44,097 nucleotides of DNA from Symploca sp. SIO3C6 (lineage in GTDB: Bacteria; Cyanobacteriota; Cyanobacteriia; Cyanobacteriales; Coleofasciculaceae). Numbering within the stretch: position 1 is the first letter of the stretch; each line of letters opens with the position of its first letter. The notes below the pieces were generated by a model that had not been told where the DNA came from, ran no database searches, and was given only the letters and a program-made list of their open reading frames with translations. A program made the position numbers and the translations under genes. Shown here piece after piece: positions 37,248 through 44,097 of the stretch. The DNA is taken from contig JAAHHJ010000044.1 of assembly GCA_010692425.1 (NCBI GenBank), positions 1-44,097 on the forward strand, given 5' to 3'.

Positions 37248-37294
37248 CTTGCCCGAGCAGCTAATTATCGAAAACTAATTGAGGAGTGATAGAA

Positions 37295-37951
37295 ATGTGG
37301 CTTGATTTGAGTGTAACTGCTCTACTATTAATCACGGCTTATTTGCTAGGCTCAATACCTACTGGTTATCTAGCAGCACTATGGCTCAAGGGTATTGATA
37401 TTCGAGAATATGGCTCTGGCTCAACTGGTGCAACTAATGTACTTAGGACAGTGGGAAAAGTGCCAGCAGTGGTAGTTTTGCTGGTTGATGCTTTTAAAGG
37501 AGTCGCTGCCATCGCTCTCATTAAAGGTCTCTATGCTCTGGATTTAACGACTATACCTGCTAGCTGGCAAGCCTGGTTAGTGGCTGGGGCAGGATTGGCT
37601 GCTATTTTAGGTCACAGTAAGTCTATCTGGCTCAGTTTCACCGGGGGCAAGTCTGTAGCTACTAGTTTGGGTATCTTACTAACTATGTCTTGGCAGGTAG
37701 GTTTAGGAACCTTCGGTGTATTTGCGATCGCACTGGGATTATCCCGCATTGTTTCTTTAAGTTCAATTGCTGGGGCGGTGGCAGTTGGTCTACTGATGAT
37801 TATTCTCAAACAACCGCTCCCCTATCAGTTATTTGGTGGTGCTGCTGGTTTGTATGTTATCCTTCGCCACCGCAGTAATATTGAGCGTATACTTGCTGGT
37901 AGTGAGCCTCAAATTGGGCAATCTCTGCCGCAGATGTCTGAAGGTAATTGA
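37295..37951 (+). CDS. plsY: Glycerol-3-phosphate acyltransferase PlsY
   Basis: This 218-residue membrane enzyme has about five to six segments. Its three motifs are GSIPTGYLAALWLKGIDIRE with YGSGSTGATNVLRTVGK (motif 1, about 18-52), LLVDAFKGVAAI, and ILGHSKSIWLSFTGGKSVAT (motif 3). It acylates glycerol-3-phosphate from acyl-phosphate, the first step of phospholipid synthesis. I choose ATG 37295, because GAGGAG lies at 37281-37286, nine bases upstream; the GTG at 37286 would overlap that ribosome site. It belongs to the MlaE-DUF3119-DUF3086 group, now split by the IscB relic. Confidence 0.94.
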   Translation: MWLDLSVTALLLITAYLLGSIPTGYLAALWLKGIDIREYGSGSTGATNVLRTVGKVPAVVVLLVDAFKGVAAIALIKGLYALDLTTIPASWQAWLVAGAGLAAILGHSKSIWLSFTGGKSVATSLGILLTMSWQVGLGTFGVFAIALGLSRIVSLSSIAGAVAVGLLMIILKQPLPYQLFGGAAGLYVILRHRSNIERILAGSEPQIGQSLPQMSEGN

Positions 37952-38300
37952 AGTCGATAGTTAAGTAATAAGTAATAAGTAATAAGTAATAAGTAATAAG
38001 TCAGAAATATTTTTTCTCTTATTACTTAAATTCATACTATTTTTAGCTTTTTTTATTTCAGATAATAGTGATTTTTGATTTGTGAACTAGTTTTACGCAT
38101 TTGTTTATTTGATAATGATTATTAATAAATAAGAAACAGCTATAGCAGTACACTCTTGTCTGTTTGTAGCGCAGATGTACTAGCTTGTGTCAGCTATACT
38201 GCCAAAAATTTTTAGCTCTTTTTAGGAATAACTTGCGAGTTGAAGTCATAACGACTATGATTAAGAGTGGAGACAAGAAACAGAAGCAGTAAGCTAGACA
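37952..38300. other. Spacer between plsY and sulfiredoxin, with heptamer array
   Basis: These 349 bp hold an AGTAATA array (37963-38001), a short inverted TTATTACTT at about 38019-38028 that could pair with it, and an AT-rich region that presumably holds the srx promoter. No gene is seen. Confidence 0.65.
37963..38001. repeat. Heptamer array AGTAATA, copy 5 (about 5.5 units)
   Basis: Perfect tandem AAGTAAT units follow plsY. The orientation is opposite to copies 2 and 4. Confidence 0.92.
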
Positions 38301-38564
38301 ATGGTAGAGATCAAAGAAATTCCACTAGAACAAATCCGCCGCCCCCTACCGCGAGCTAATGATCAACAGAAGGTAGTGGCTTTAATGGAATCAATTGCCA
38401 AAGAGGGCTTGAGAGAACCAATCGATGTGTTAGAAGTAGATGGTCAATACTATGGCTTTTCTGGTTGCCATAGATATGAAGCTCATCAACGTCTTGGCAA
38501 GGAAACCATTAAATGCCGAATTCGCCGCGCCACTCGTTCAGTATTGCAAAGGCATTTAGCGTGA
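38301..38564 (+). CDS. srxA: Sulfiredoxin
   Basis: This 87-residue protein has the sulfiredoxin motif YGFSGCHRYEAHQRLG with catalytic cysteine C56, and the ParB-like start IPLEQIRRPLPRANDQQKVVALMESI. It reduces over-oxidised 2-Cys peroxiredoxins using ATP. It is a full-length small cyanobacterial Srx. The dps gene follows 109 bp downstream on the same strand, so both may answer oxidative stress. Confidence 0.92.
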   Translation: MVEIKEIPLEQIRRPLPRANDQQKVVALMESIAKEGLREPIDVLEVDGQYYGFSGCHRYEAHQRLGKETIKCRIRRATRSVLQRHLA

Positions 38565-38673
38565 AATACTCAAAGCTGACCTTCAGTGTAACTACAGACT
38601 TATTGCCAGATTAATTAAAAGCTGACCTTTCCTCACAAAAGTTTTCAATTAGAGAATAACCTAGGAGACTGCT

Positions 38674-39162
38674 ATGCTAACTACAAACAAAGTTGTACCT
38701 GTTAATATTGGTATCGAAGAAAAGGATCGTAAAGAAATTGCTGAAGGGCTTTCTCGCCTTCTCGCAGACACTTATACCCTTTACCTGAAAACTCATAATT
38801 TTCACTGGAATGTCACTGGTCCATTGTTCAATTCTCTGCATTTAATGTTTGAACAACAGTACAATGAATTAGCCTTAGCAGTGGATGCAGTTGCTGAAAG
38901 AATTCGGACTTTGGGTTATCCTGCTCCCGGCAGCTATAGCGAATATGCTGAATTATCCTCAATTGAAGAAACTCGGGGTGTTCCTGAGGCAGAAGAAATG
39001 GTTCGTTTGCTGGTAGAGGCTAATGAAGCGGTAGTGAGGACAGCAAGGTCTGTTTTTCCTATTGCTGAAGGTGCTAATGATGAGTCTACGGCAGATCTAT
39101 TGACTGAAAGGATGAGTATACATGAGAAAACTGCCTGGATGTTAAGGAGTATTTTGAAGTGA
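38674..39162 (+). CDS. dps: Dps-family ferritin-like DNA-protection protein
   Basis: This 162-residue four-helix protein has the inter-subunit ferroxidase signature [20 protein letters not shown] (His, His and the following acidic FEQQYNEL) and the typical GYPAPGSY loop. Twelve subunits form a shell that oxidises iron with hydrogen peroxide and stores it. CTAGGAGACTGCT supplies AGGAG eight to ten bases before the ATG. It is one of several Dps types expected in a cyanobacterium. The short N-terminus lacks an obvious DNA-binding lysine tail, so a mainly peroxide/iron role is likely. Confidence 0.94.
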   Translation: MLTTNKVVPVNIGIEEKDRKEIAEGLSRLLADTYTLYLKTHNFHWNVTGPLFNSLHLMFEQQYNELALAVDAVAERIRTLGYPAPGSYSEYAELSSIEETRGVPEAEEMVRLLVEANEAVVRTARSVFPIAEGANDESTADLLTERMSIHEKTAWMLRSILK

Positions 39163-39495
39163 GTTTTTGAAGGTTCATAGCTCATAGTTTATGGTTCATG
39201 GGGTTATTATTCGACAGTTGTGGAATAATAACCCCATGAAAAATCAACAATTAACTATGAACGACTAATGATTCATGGGGTTGGTGTCCAGTAGTTTTGG
39301 AAAGTTTAGTAATTTCTAAGAAAGAGAAATTTTTCTTGCCAAAACTTCTTGGTTATGAGCATTAGTAGGTGCTAATGATTGTAGTTCTAATGCAAAGAAA
39401 AATAGGCATAAGCAAACTGGATCAATGCAGTAATTCGCTGGAAGCGCCCAAAGTCTTGTCCTACGGGCAGGAGTTTATAAACCTCGCCCTTTACT
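39163..39495. other. Spacer between dps and the uncharacterised operon
   Basis: These 333 bp hold hairpin element C and then AT-rich sequence without genes. Transcripts from dps (plus) and the operon (minus) converge here, so the long hairpin may terminate both. Confidence 0.65.
39173..39262. repeat. Hairpin repeat element, copy C (18-bp perfect stem)
   Basis: The left arm is GTTCATAGCTCATAG. The perfect stem is TTCATGGGGTTATTATTC (39195-39212) against GAATAATAACCCCATGAA (39223-39240), with the loop GACAGTTGTG. The right arm is TTAACTATGAAC. The loop shares CAGTTGTGG with copies A and B, but the stem sequence differs, so only loop and ends are conserved. Confidence 0.85.
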
Positions 39496-40671
39496 TCAAA
39501 TAGGTTCGTTTGTTATTCGAGGTGTTATTCGAGGGTCTTTTGTTTCTTTAGAGTCTTTTACTACTCGAGGGTCTTTTGTTTCTTTAGAATCTTTTCTTAC
39601 TCCAAGAACTTGTATTGTTTTTGTAAAAGTATTGTTATCACGGTTAAGATCTGCATGTTGATTATTTGGATCTACTCTGAAACTGACATTATACTCACCA
39701 CCACCCAATTCTATTTGCAGACGTATACTCTCTTCAGCAGATTTCTGGTTAGGTTTTAGGGAACCATGTTTTTTGATTATAGGTCGAGTGCGAATATGTG
39801 GAGCAGAGATTGACCACCACACCTCAAAAGGACCAGATGCTTTGCTACCTAGATTAACTAAATCTGCTTCTAAAGTAATTAGATGACGTTTCTGAGTAAA
39901 ACTAATATCACGCACTGCTAAATCAAAAGTTGGTTTGTCGGTGCTGATTGCCATTGCTGTCCAAGGAAGAAGATTGGTAGTTTGACCATCGATAATCGCA
40001 AATAACATCCCAGAGCCTTTAACTTGAGGCATCTTTATACGCAAGCGCGACTCGCCCCACTCCAGAATCTCGGCAGGCTTCCCTTGGAATAGAATTTCTG
40101 TATTCGGATCGAGATCACCTAAATTTGCTCCCTCAATAACAACTTCACTTCCAGGTAATCCTCTGGCTGGTTTAACTTCACTGAGAAAAGGTAACTCTCG
40201 ACACTGGCGAATTTTTAATTCAGGAATGCCTGTTTTAGTGCTAACTTCAGCTAACATTGCGGCTGTTTGAGTGTAGCGCTCTAAGTCATCAACTGAATAG
40301 ATAGCAATGCGATTTAACCGTTTAATCTCATCTTTAGTAATACCAGTTAGAGTTGTTAAAGATCTTGTGCTAATAGGTTTACTTAAATCCTTTCGTACAC
40401 CCTGTAACTGACTTTCTAGTACTTGAGCAAAATCGAGTTTGAGGACAGTAGCACTACTTTTACCAGGTTCTGCAGTGCGAAACAATATTTCCCTCTCAGG
40501 GGAGTAGCGCACGTCTACTGCCAAATCCAGTTTAAGCTGTTTAATGGTCATTAACTTACCACGGGCGTAAGATTTAAGAGAAAGGGTATCTTCTGCACGA
40601 TCAATTTCCGCTGCGATCGCATCTACTATTTCTGCTAGCTGCCATTCTGTATTATCTTGTTGATTAGCCAT
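39496..40671 (-). CDS. Uncharacterised multidomain protein with TIG and CARDB-like domains
   Basis: This 391-residue protein ends the three-gene operon. I see four parts. Residues 1-85 form a helix-plus-beta domain (LAEIVDAIAAEIDRAED, then IKQLKLDLAVDVRYSPE), similar in layout to trypsin-co-occurring (Trypco2-like) domains. About 100-165 looks like a helix-hairpin-helix region (LTGITKDEIKRLNRIAIYSV). About 166-245 is an IPT/TIG-like Ig domain (VKPARGLPGSEVVIEGANLG). About 250-355 is CARDB-like, ending ADLNRDNNTFTKTIQV. A tail repeats KDSKETKDPR twice. No signal peptide is present, although TIG and CARDB domains are usually outside the cell. The function is unknown. Confidence 0.8.
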   Translation of the reverse strand: MANQQDNTEWQLAEIVDAIAAEIDRAEDTLSLKSYARGKLMTIKQLKLDLAVDVRYSPEREILFRTAEPGKSSATVLKLDFAQVLESQLQGVRKDLSKPISTRSLTTLTGITKDEIKRLNRIAIYSVDDLERYTQTAAMLAEVSTKTGIPELKIRQCRELPFLSEVKPARGLPGSEVVIEGANLGDLDPNTEILFQGKPAEILEWGESRLRIKMPQVKGSGMLFAIIDGQTTNLLPWTAMAISTDKPTFDLAVRDISFTQKRHLITLEADLVNLGSKASGPFEVWWSISAPHIRTRPIIKKHGSLKPNQKSAEESIRLQIELGGGEYNVSFRVDPNNQHADLNRDNNTFTKTIQVLGVRKDSKETKDPRVVKDSKETKDPRITPRITNEPI

Positions 40672-40758
40672 AAGTCCTCTGGCAAAATTATTTTTACAAT
40701 GCTGTTTGCGTCAATTATTATTGTTATTGTCTCTTGTCTGACTTCTACAATAAGTCTA

Positions 40759-41073
40759 TTAAACTTCGTCAGAGTTTTGTTCTAGGGCGATATTGATGTT
40801 AATGCGACCTAATTGACCCAAAGTAGGGGTTTCGATGCTTGATGGTAAGCTCACCATCAGTCGCAAATCGGTTCCATTTTTAGTTGAATATTTTCTATTG
40901 TCTTGCAAATACAAATATGCAGGGATATCGAAATTAATATCACTAACACCTAACTTAACCTGAGAACTATCCTGGTTTTTTAGTTCGCCTATTGTGCCAG
41001 ACATTTCTTTGGCAATTAGGATGATTAAGTCACCCAGGCTTGTGTCGCTCATAGATAATTTAAGACCGGACAT
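40759..41073 (-). CDS. Small conserved-looking hypothetical protein of the same operon
   Basis: This 104-residue protein starts MSGLKLSMSDTSLGDLIILI. A short N-terminal helix is followed by beta strands VKLGVSDINFDIPAYLYLQ and LRLMVSLPSS, then GRININIALEQ. The layout (helix, then strands with alternating hydrophobics) resembles the first domain of its downstream neighbour, so the two may share a fold. It has no membrane segment or catalytic motif. It lies 87 bp before the TIG/CARDB gene and 144 bp after the 374-residue gene on the same strand. I do not recognise the family. Confidence 0.7.
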   Translation of the reverse strand: MSGLKLSMSDTSLGDLIILIAKEMSGTIGELKNQDSSQVKLGVSDINFDIPAYLYLQDNRKYSTKNGTDLRLMVSLPSSIETPTLGQLGRININIALEQNSDEV

Positions 41074-41217
41074 AAAGGTGGTTTTAGTTGATTAAAATGG
41101 CAGATTAAGTGTTGTTGCTCAGCCTAACTTAACCTCACTTATCGTACTTTGTAGTTTAGTTAGTGACTGCTATAGGGTACTGGCTTTGCCCAATAACCCT
41201 ATAGCAATCTTCAGTTA

Positions 41218-42342
41218 TTAGTTACCCTCTACTGGAGAGAAAGTTTCAGTCCTGAAGCGAAGCTTAACTTGACCAATGATTTCTGTGCTCATAGTCAAAG
41301 AATCAAAGGAACTTTCATTGACAGCTTTAACATTGAGTTTACTATAGCTTCCACCAACTGAGGCACGTCCCCAACCCCAGCCAGCACGTGCTCTGATATA
41401 AGCACTTTTTTGTGTACGCTCATATTCAGACTTGGCTTTTCTGTCGGCTTCTGTAGAAGTGACTTGAAAAGTAAGCTTAGAGAGAATTTCTCCATCGGTG
41501 ATAACAATCCTCGCCATTCCCTCACGAGCCATTTCTCGGAGATGGTTGATCATACTCTGTGCCAGTGACTCAGAGAGTTTACGACGGATGACTATAACTT
41601 GATTAACACTAAAATTATTTTGATTGTCCGCTATTACTATATTTAGGGGTTGTTCAAGGTTAAGAGTCTCAGCAACCAAAGCATCTGCTACTTCTTTTAA
41701 CTGTTCATTAGCTGATTTTGCAGCAGTACCATTTGTATTATTCTGAGCAACAGCGCTAAATGTATAAGTTGGCGACACAACAGTTTTAGAATTATCCTCA
41801 GGTTGTGGATAACGCTCAATTAGGTATGCGGTAACTTGAGCCTCAGAAATATTCTCAGCCTCAAATTGCTTTAGTGTTTTAGCAAGGTTAGCAACTAACT
41901 CACTATAAGCTTGCATCTGCTTGATTGTTGCACCAGTGATGGCATCGAAAGTACCATTAATTAACCCAGCTGTAAACTCAACAAAGCCCAAGTTTTGAAC
42001 TTGTTTAGCTACCTCAATACCTGCTTGAGCAGCATCACCTATAGATTGTGTTTGAGCCGATCTTGTTATTTGCTGTGTAATCCTGCTTTGTAGTTGCGAT
42101 TCACTCCTTTCTTCAACTATTTCGTGGAGGGAATCACGTAGGATGTCAGCAACATCGCCTTGAACTAATTGGCGCTCTTTTTCGTCACTAATCTTAGTTG
42201 CAGCTAAACCAATAATTGCATCTACAGTACGATTAATTCCTTCGTTTACTGCTGGATCTCTAGACAATTTTGCCTCCTTTATTTTCTGTTCTGTTGATTG
42301 TGGTTGTGCCGGGTTATTGTTGGCTTGATTTTCTTCATTCAT
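41218..42342 (-). CDS. Uncharacterised helical protein with a beta-rich C-terminal domain
   Basis: From ATG 42342 (AGGA nine bases upstream) the product is 374 residues; the frame is open 12 codons further. Residues of about 20-175 are helical (EGINRTVDAIIGLAATKISDE, later GLINGTFDAITGATIKQMQAYSEL). The middle carries a Thr/Asn linker. The last 90 residues are beta-rich, with LTFQVTSTEAD, the aromatic/glycine run RARAGWGWGRASVGGSYSK, and the end IIGQVKLRFRTETFSPVEGN. There is no signal peptide or known catalytic motif. It is the first gene of the operon. The glycine/aromatic C-terminal domain suggests assembly or partner binding. The family is not recognised. Confidence 0.75.
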   Translation of the reverse strand: MNEENQANNNPAQPQSTEQKIKEAKLSRDPAVNEGINRTVDAIIGLAATKISDEKERQLVQGDVADILRDSLHEIVEERSESQLQSRITQQITRSAQTQSIGDAAQAGIEVAKQVQNLGFVEFTAGLINGTFDAITGATIKQMQAYSELVANLAKTLKQFEAENISEAQVTAYLIERYPQPEDNSKTVVSPTYTFSAVAQNNTNGTAAKSANEQLKEVADALVAETLNLEQPLNIVIADNQNNFSVNQVIVIRRKLSESLAQSMINHLREMAREGMARIVITDGEILSKLTFQVTSTEADRKAKSEYERTQKSAYIRARAGWGWGRASVGGSYSKLNVKAVNESSFDSLTMSTEIIGQVKLRFRTETFSPVEGN

Positions 42343-42388
42343 GAAGTTATTTCCTATGATTTTTCTTGGTTGCATCATTTAAGTCACT

Positions 42389-42401
42389 GTTCAATTTGAA
42401 C
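42389..42401. promoter_or_regulatory. Palindrome GTTCAATTTGAAC in the divergent promoter region
   Basis: A perfect 13-bp palindrome lies 47 bp before the operon's first gene and about 100 bp before the divergent small gene. It is followed by TTAACAGTTAA. It is a plausible operator for a dimeric regulator, but no regulator gene is adjacent. Confidence 0.45.
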
Positions 42402-42504
42402 TTAACAGTTAAGCGAAAAAAAAAACTTAGTTCCACTTTTGACTTTGTCCTTATTGCCCGTATCTTGATGCCTCAATTTTCGTTTGTGCTCAGGAGGTTC
42501 TAGT

Positions 42505-42699
42505 GTGCAGTCGAAAAACCGGACTACTAAGGTTATTTTTGGCTTTTTTAGTAGTTATTGCATAATTTTCTGGATGATTGATAGTTTTGCATGGCTGCCA
42601 CAGCTTTTCTACTTAGCCTTTGGCAACACTTTTACTATTGTTGTGGCTACCCCCCCTATGAAGTTGGAAGCTTACACTGAAAGCGATAGGGTAATGTAA
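42505..42699 (+). CDS. Small membrane protein, divergent from the operon
   Basis: The GTG at 42505 has AGGAGG at 42492-42497, a strong and well-spaced ribosome site, and opens 64 residues. The N-terminus is basic (QSKNRTTK). One or two hydrophobic segments follow (VIFGFFSSYCIIFWMIDSF and LPQLFYLAFGNTFTIVVA), then an acidic tail. No family is recognised. The ribosome site and membrane pattern favour a real gene. The shared upstream region with the minus-strand operon suggests that it belongs to the same system. Confidence 0.5.
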   Translation: MQSKNRTTKVIFGFFSSYCIIFWMIDSFAWLPQLFYLAFGNTFTIVVATPPMKLEAYTESDRVM

Positions 42700-42789
42700 G
42701 TAGTTCACGTAGCTAGTCAACAACCCACCGTTAACCCTACGGGTAATAGCCCTACGGGCATGCGCCAAAGGCGTAAAACGGGGGCTTGA

Positions 42790-43732
42790 GTGCGATTCGT
42801 TTAGCGGCTAATAAATAACCGCTACAACTCTTATCCCACAAAGGATACAGCAGTTGAACTTTCGATTGGATGGAGGTGAAAGCCCTCCTCATCAGACTCA
42901 GATGTGACTCCCAATCTGCCCACACCGAGGAAGCTCGATTCTTCCAGAGTGAAGCTGGGAACAGGGCGCAACCAGACAAGGGTTATGGCTTGACACTGGC
43001 GCTAACGGGGAGTTCCCACGGTGAAAACAGAGCCTAGAAAAGCGACCTACCCGCAAGCGAGGCATAACAACAAAACCTCGACTTTACTGGAGTTCATTCC
43101 CGCCGCATCTTCAAGCTATAGCGGTAAGAGTCTAGGGAATCTAGTGGTTGAATTGGCTCCACCTAACGGAACAAACAATCTAATGGAGGGAACGAATAAA
43201 AACGTGGCATGGGTCTAGGGGAGGTCGAACCCCAAGTAGGCAAGACGAGATGCGGAATCCCCACGCCACGGGTAGGACGAACAGTAATTTGTTCGAGGCA
43301 TTCAGAAAACACGCTTGTTGAGAAGAGCATGATTAGGCACAGCAACAACGCTAGTGAATCTTGGAAAACGTTACCGTCGAAGCAATTCCGACGGGACTTA
43401 TTTCGCCTTCAACGCCGCGTGTTCAAAGCTATTCGAGTTGGCGACAAGCGCAAAGCTAAGTCACTGCAAAAGCTAATTCTGAAGTCTTATGCAGCAAGAA
43501 TGCTGGCTGTCCGTAGAGTAACGCAGTTAAACGCTGGCAAGAAATCGGCAGGTGTTGATGGAAAAGTAGCCTTATCGGACAACGAAAGACTCTCTCTGAG
43601 TTTGGAGCTGCCACCAACTACACCACAGGGGAAAAAGCTACGGCTAAGAATGTCGGGAGCTGGGTGCGGTGAAAATCGCACGCCCAGATCTAACTCAGAG
43701 GTGCGGAGGATAATACCTCCCATCGACTCAAC
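42790..43732 (+). mobile_element. Group II intron with truncated maturase ORF
   Basis: The 5' end GTGCGATTCG fits the GUGYG start. Domain I-like sequence (GGAGGTGAAAGCCCTCC and later GGGAACAGGGCGCAACC) covers about 500 bases. A reverse-transcriptase N-terminus is present at 43329, but the catalytic core is missing. A textbook domain V follows (43657-43690: GAGCTGGGTGCG, GAAA tetraloop, two-base bulge, CCCAGATC) and then a domain VI stem to about 43732 ending in AAC. The total is about 940 bases instead of roughly 2.5 kb. The ribozyme parts look complete, so splicing with a maturase supplied in trans is possible. It lies just upstream of the iscB omega-RNA. Boundaries are approximate. Confidence 0.85.
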
Positions 43733-43778
43733 CAAAACAGCCCTAGTTGACCAGAAGACTTGTTATTTTAACAAGTAG
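43329..43778 (+). pseudogene. N-terminal remnant of the intron-encoded reverse transcriptase
   Basis: The ATG at 43329 opens MIRHSNNASESWKTLPSKQF. The typical RT0 region follows: RDLFRLQRRVFKAIRVGDKR, KLILKSYAARMLAVRRVTQLN and GKKSAGVDGK. After about 95 residues the frame runs straight into domain V sequence and stops at 43776-43778. RT motifs 1-7 (including YADD), the X/maturase domain and any endonuclease domain are lost, so it cannot reverse-transcribe. The deletion removed about 1.4-1.5 kb yet left the ribozyme 3' part. Confidence 0.85.
43657..43690 (+). ncRNA. Group II intron domain V
   Basis: The 34-nt hairpin GAGCTGGGTGCG-GT-GAAA-AT-CGCA, bulge CG, CCCAGATC keeps the AGC catalytic triad near the 5' side, the GNRA tetraloop and the two-base bulge. 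All diagnostic parts are intact. Confidence 0.88.
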
Positions 43779-43779
43779 C

Positions 43780-43975
43780 CGTTATCGGCAAGAGTTAATG
43801 TTCGTACCTTGGGGTGCTTGCCAGCCCCAAGCTCTACAACTTCTAAATTAAACAGGCGTAGAGGGTTAAGCCAGTGTAAGCGAAGAAAGTACCGACCGAT
43901 AACAACTTCGTTAGCGAAGCGGGGCGCTCTTAGCGCACGGCAAACTTTCACCCCGGAAACGGGAGATTAAAACTC
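43780..43975 (+). ncRNA. Probable omega-RNA (HEARO) of IscB
   Basis: About 195 bases directly before iscB are dense in hairpins and have no credible gene. Hairpins include CTTGGGG/CCCCAAG (about 43809-43832), GCGCTC-TTA-GCGC (about 43924-43936) and CCCCGG-AAA-CGGG before the start codon. IscB families are preceded by HEARO/omega-RNA in this position. The 5' limit is not certain and may be nearer the intron end at 43733, or the intron may split the RNA. The guide end would lie upstream, at the transposon boundary. Confidence 0.7.
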
Positions 43976-44097
43976 ATGTTCGTTTTAACTGTAGATAAAA
44001 ATCGAAACTCTCTTAATCCAACCCATCCGGCAAGGGCGAGAAGGTTTCTCAAGGAAGGAAGAGCCGTTGTCCTGCGGCGGTATCCTTTCACGATCAT
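43976..44097 (+). CDS. iscB: IscB RNA-guided nuclease, N-terminus (cut by the window end)
   Basis: ATG 43976 opens [20 protein letters not shown], then [20 protein letters not shown]. This is the PLMP domain that starts IscB proteins (usually [11 protein letters not shown]; here [11 protein letters not shown]). Only 40 residues are visible, so RuvC-I and the rest lie beyond the window and completeness is unknown. GGGAG lies about 12 bases upstream, at the base of the last omega-RNA hairpin. IscB is the transposon-encoded ancestor of Cas9: an HNH/RuvC nuclease guided by omega-RNA. A truncated relative lies at 36382-37140, but the two do not overlap in sequence, so their closeness cannot be measured here. 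Confidence 0.88.
   Translation, partial: MFVLTVDKNRNSLNPTHPARARRFLKEGRAVVLRRYPFTI

Noticed and set aside
43763-43951. Minus-strand frame opposite the omega-RNA
   Set aside because: No family features; the region is better explained by RNA hairpins before iscB.

Overview
The window is chromosomal DNA of a cyanobacterium. The indicators are many HIP1 octamers (GCGATCGC), cyanobacteria-specific families (KGK domain, DUF3119, DUF3086, HmpF, CcsA), a heme-A/aa3 oxidase gene set, and long heptanucleotide tandem repeats between genes. The repeats, the Hmp/Tax-type pilus taxis genes and the arsenosugar genes suggest a motile filamentous or Chroococcidiopsis-like lineage. The species cannot be named from the sequence alone.

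Layout. (1) 1-304: the 3' end of a transposase and a fragment of a lamin-tail-domain protein. (2) 301-2223: a Uup-type ABC-F ATPase. (3) 2474-7190: a minus-strand arsenic island, arsR - acr3 - arsC - arsM - arsS. It combines regulation, efflux, arsenate reduction, methylation and arsenosugar synthesis, and a palindromic operator lies in front of acr3. (4) 7526-10324: a 2Fe-2S thioredoxin-like ferredoxin, an OmpR-type response regulator with a small overlapping gene, and a bacterial serpin. (5) 10503-20923: the cytochrome aa3 oxidase region, with ctaC-ctaD-ctaE, a second ctaD copy, an exported VOC protein between them, and the heme O/A synthases ctaB and ctaA. (6) 22022-25125: ccsA, a KGK-domain protein and tilS. 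(7) 25320-33270: divergent hmpF and a four-gene pilus chemotaxis operon (PatA-type regulator, CheY, CheW, MCP) without a local cheA. (8) 33324-37951: an envelope/lipid cluster (MlaE-type permease, DUF3119, DUF3086, plsY) that has been invaded by a decapitated iscB. (9) 38301-39162: sulfiredoxin and Dps, both oxidative-stress genes. (10) 39496-42699: an uncharacterised three-gene operon with TIG and CARDB-like domains, plus a divergent small membrane protein. (11) 42790-44097: a group II intron with a truncated reverse-transcriptase ORF but an intact domain V, followed by a probable omega-RNA (HEARO) and the 5' end of an intact iscB, cut by the window edge.

Intergenic space is unusually repeat-rich. 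It holds TTATTAC-type heptamer arrays, GTTCATA-type arrays that bound small hairpin elements (three related copies), GGGGGAGA minisatellites and a 31-bp duplication over a start codon. Some of these repeats have been absorbed into genes, supplying stop codons or extending reading frames. The points most worth following are the uncharacterised operon at 39.5-42.7 kb, the two IscB loci with their intron partner, and the hairpin repeat family.
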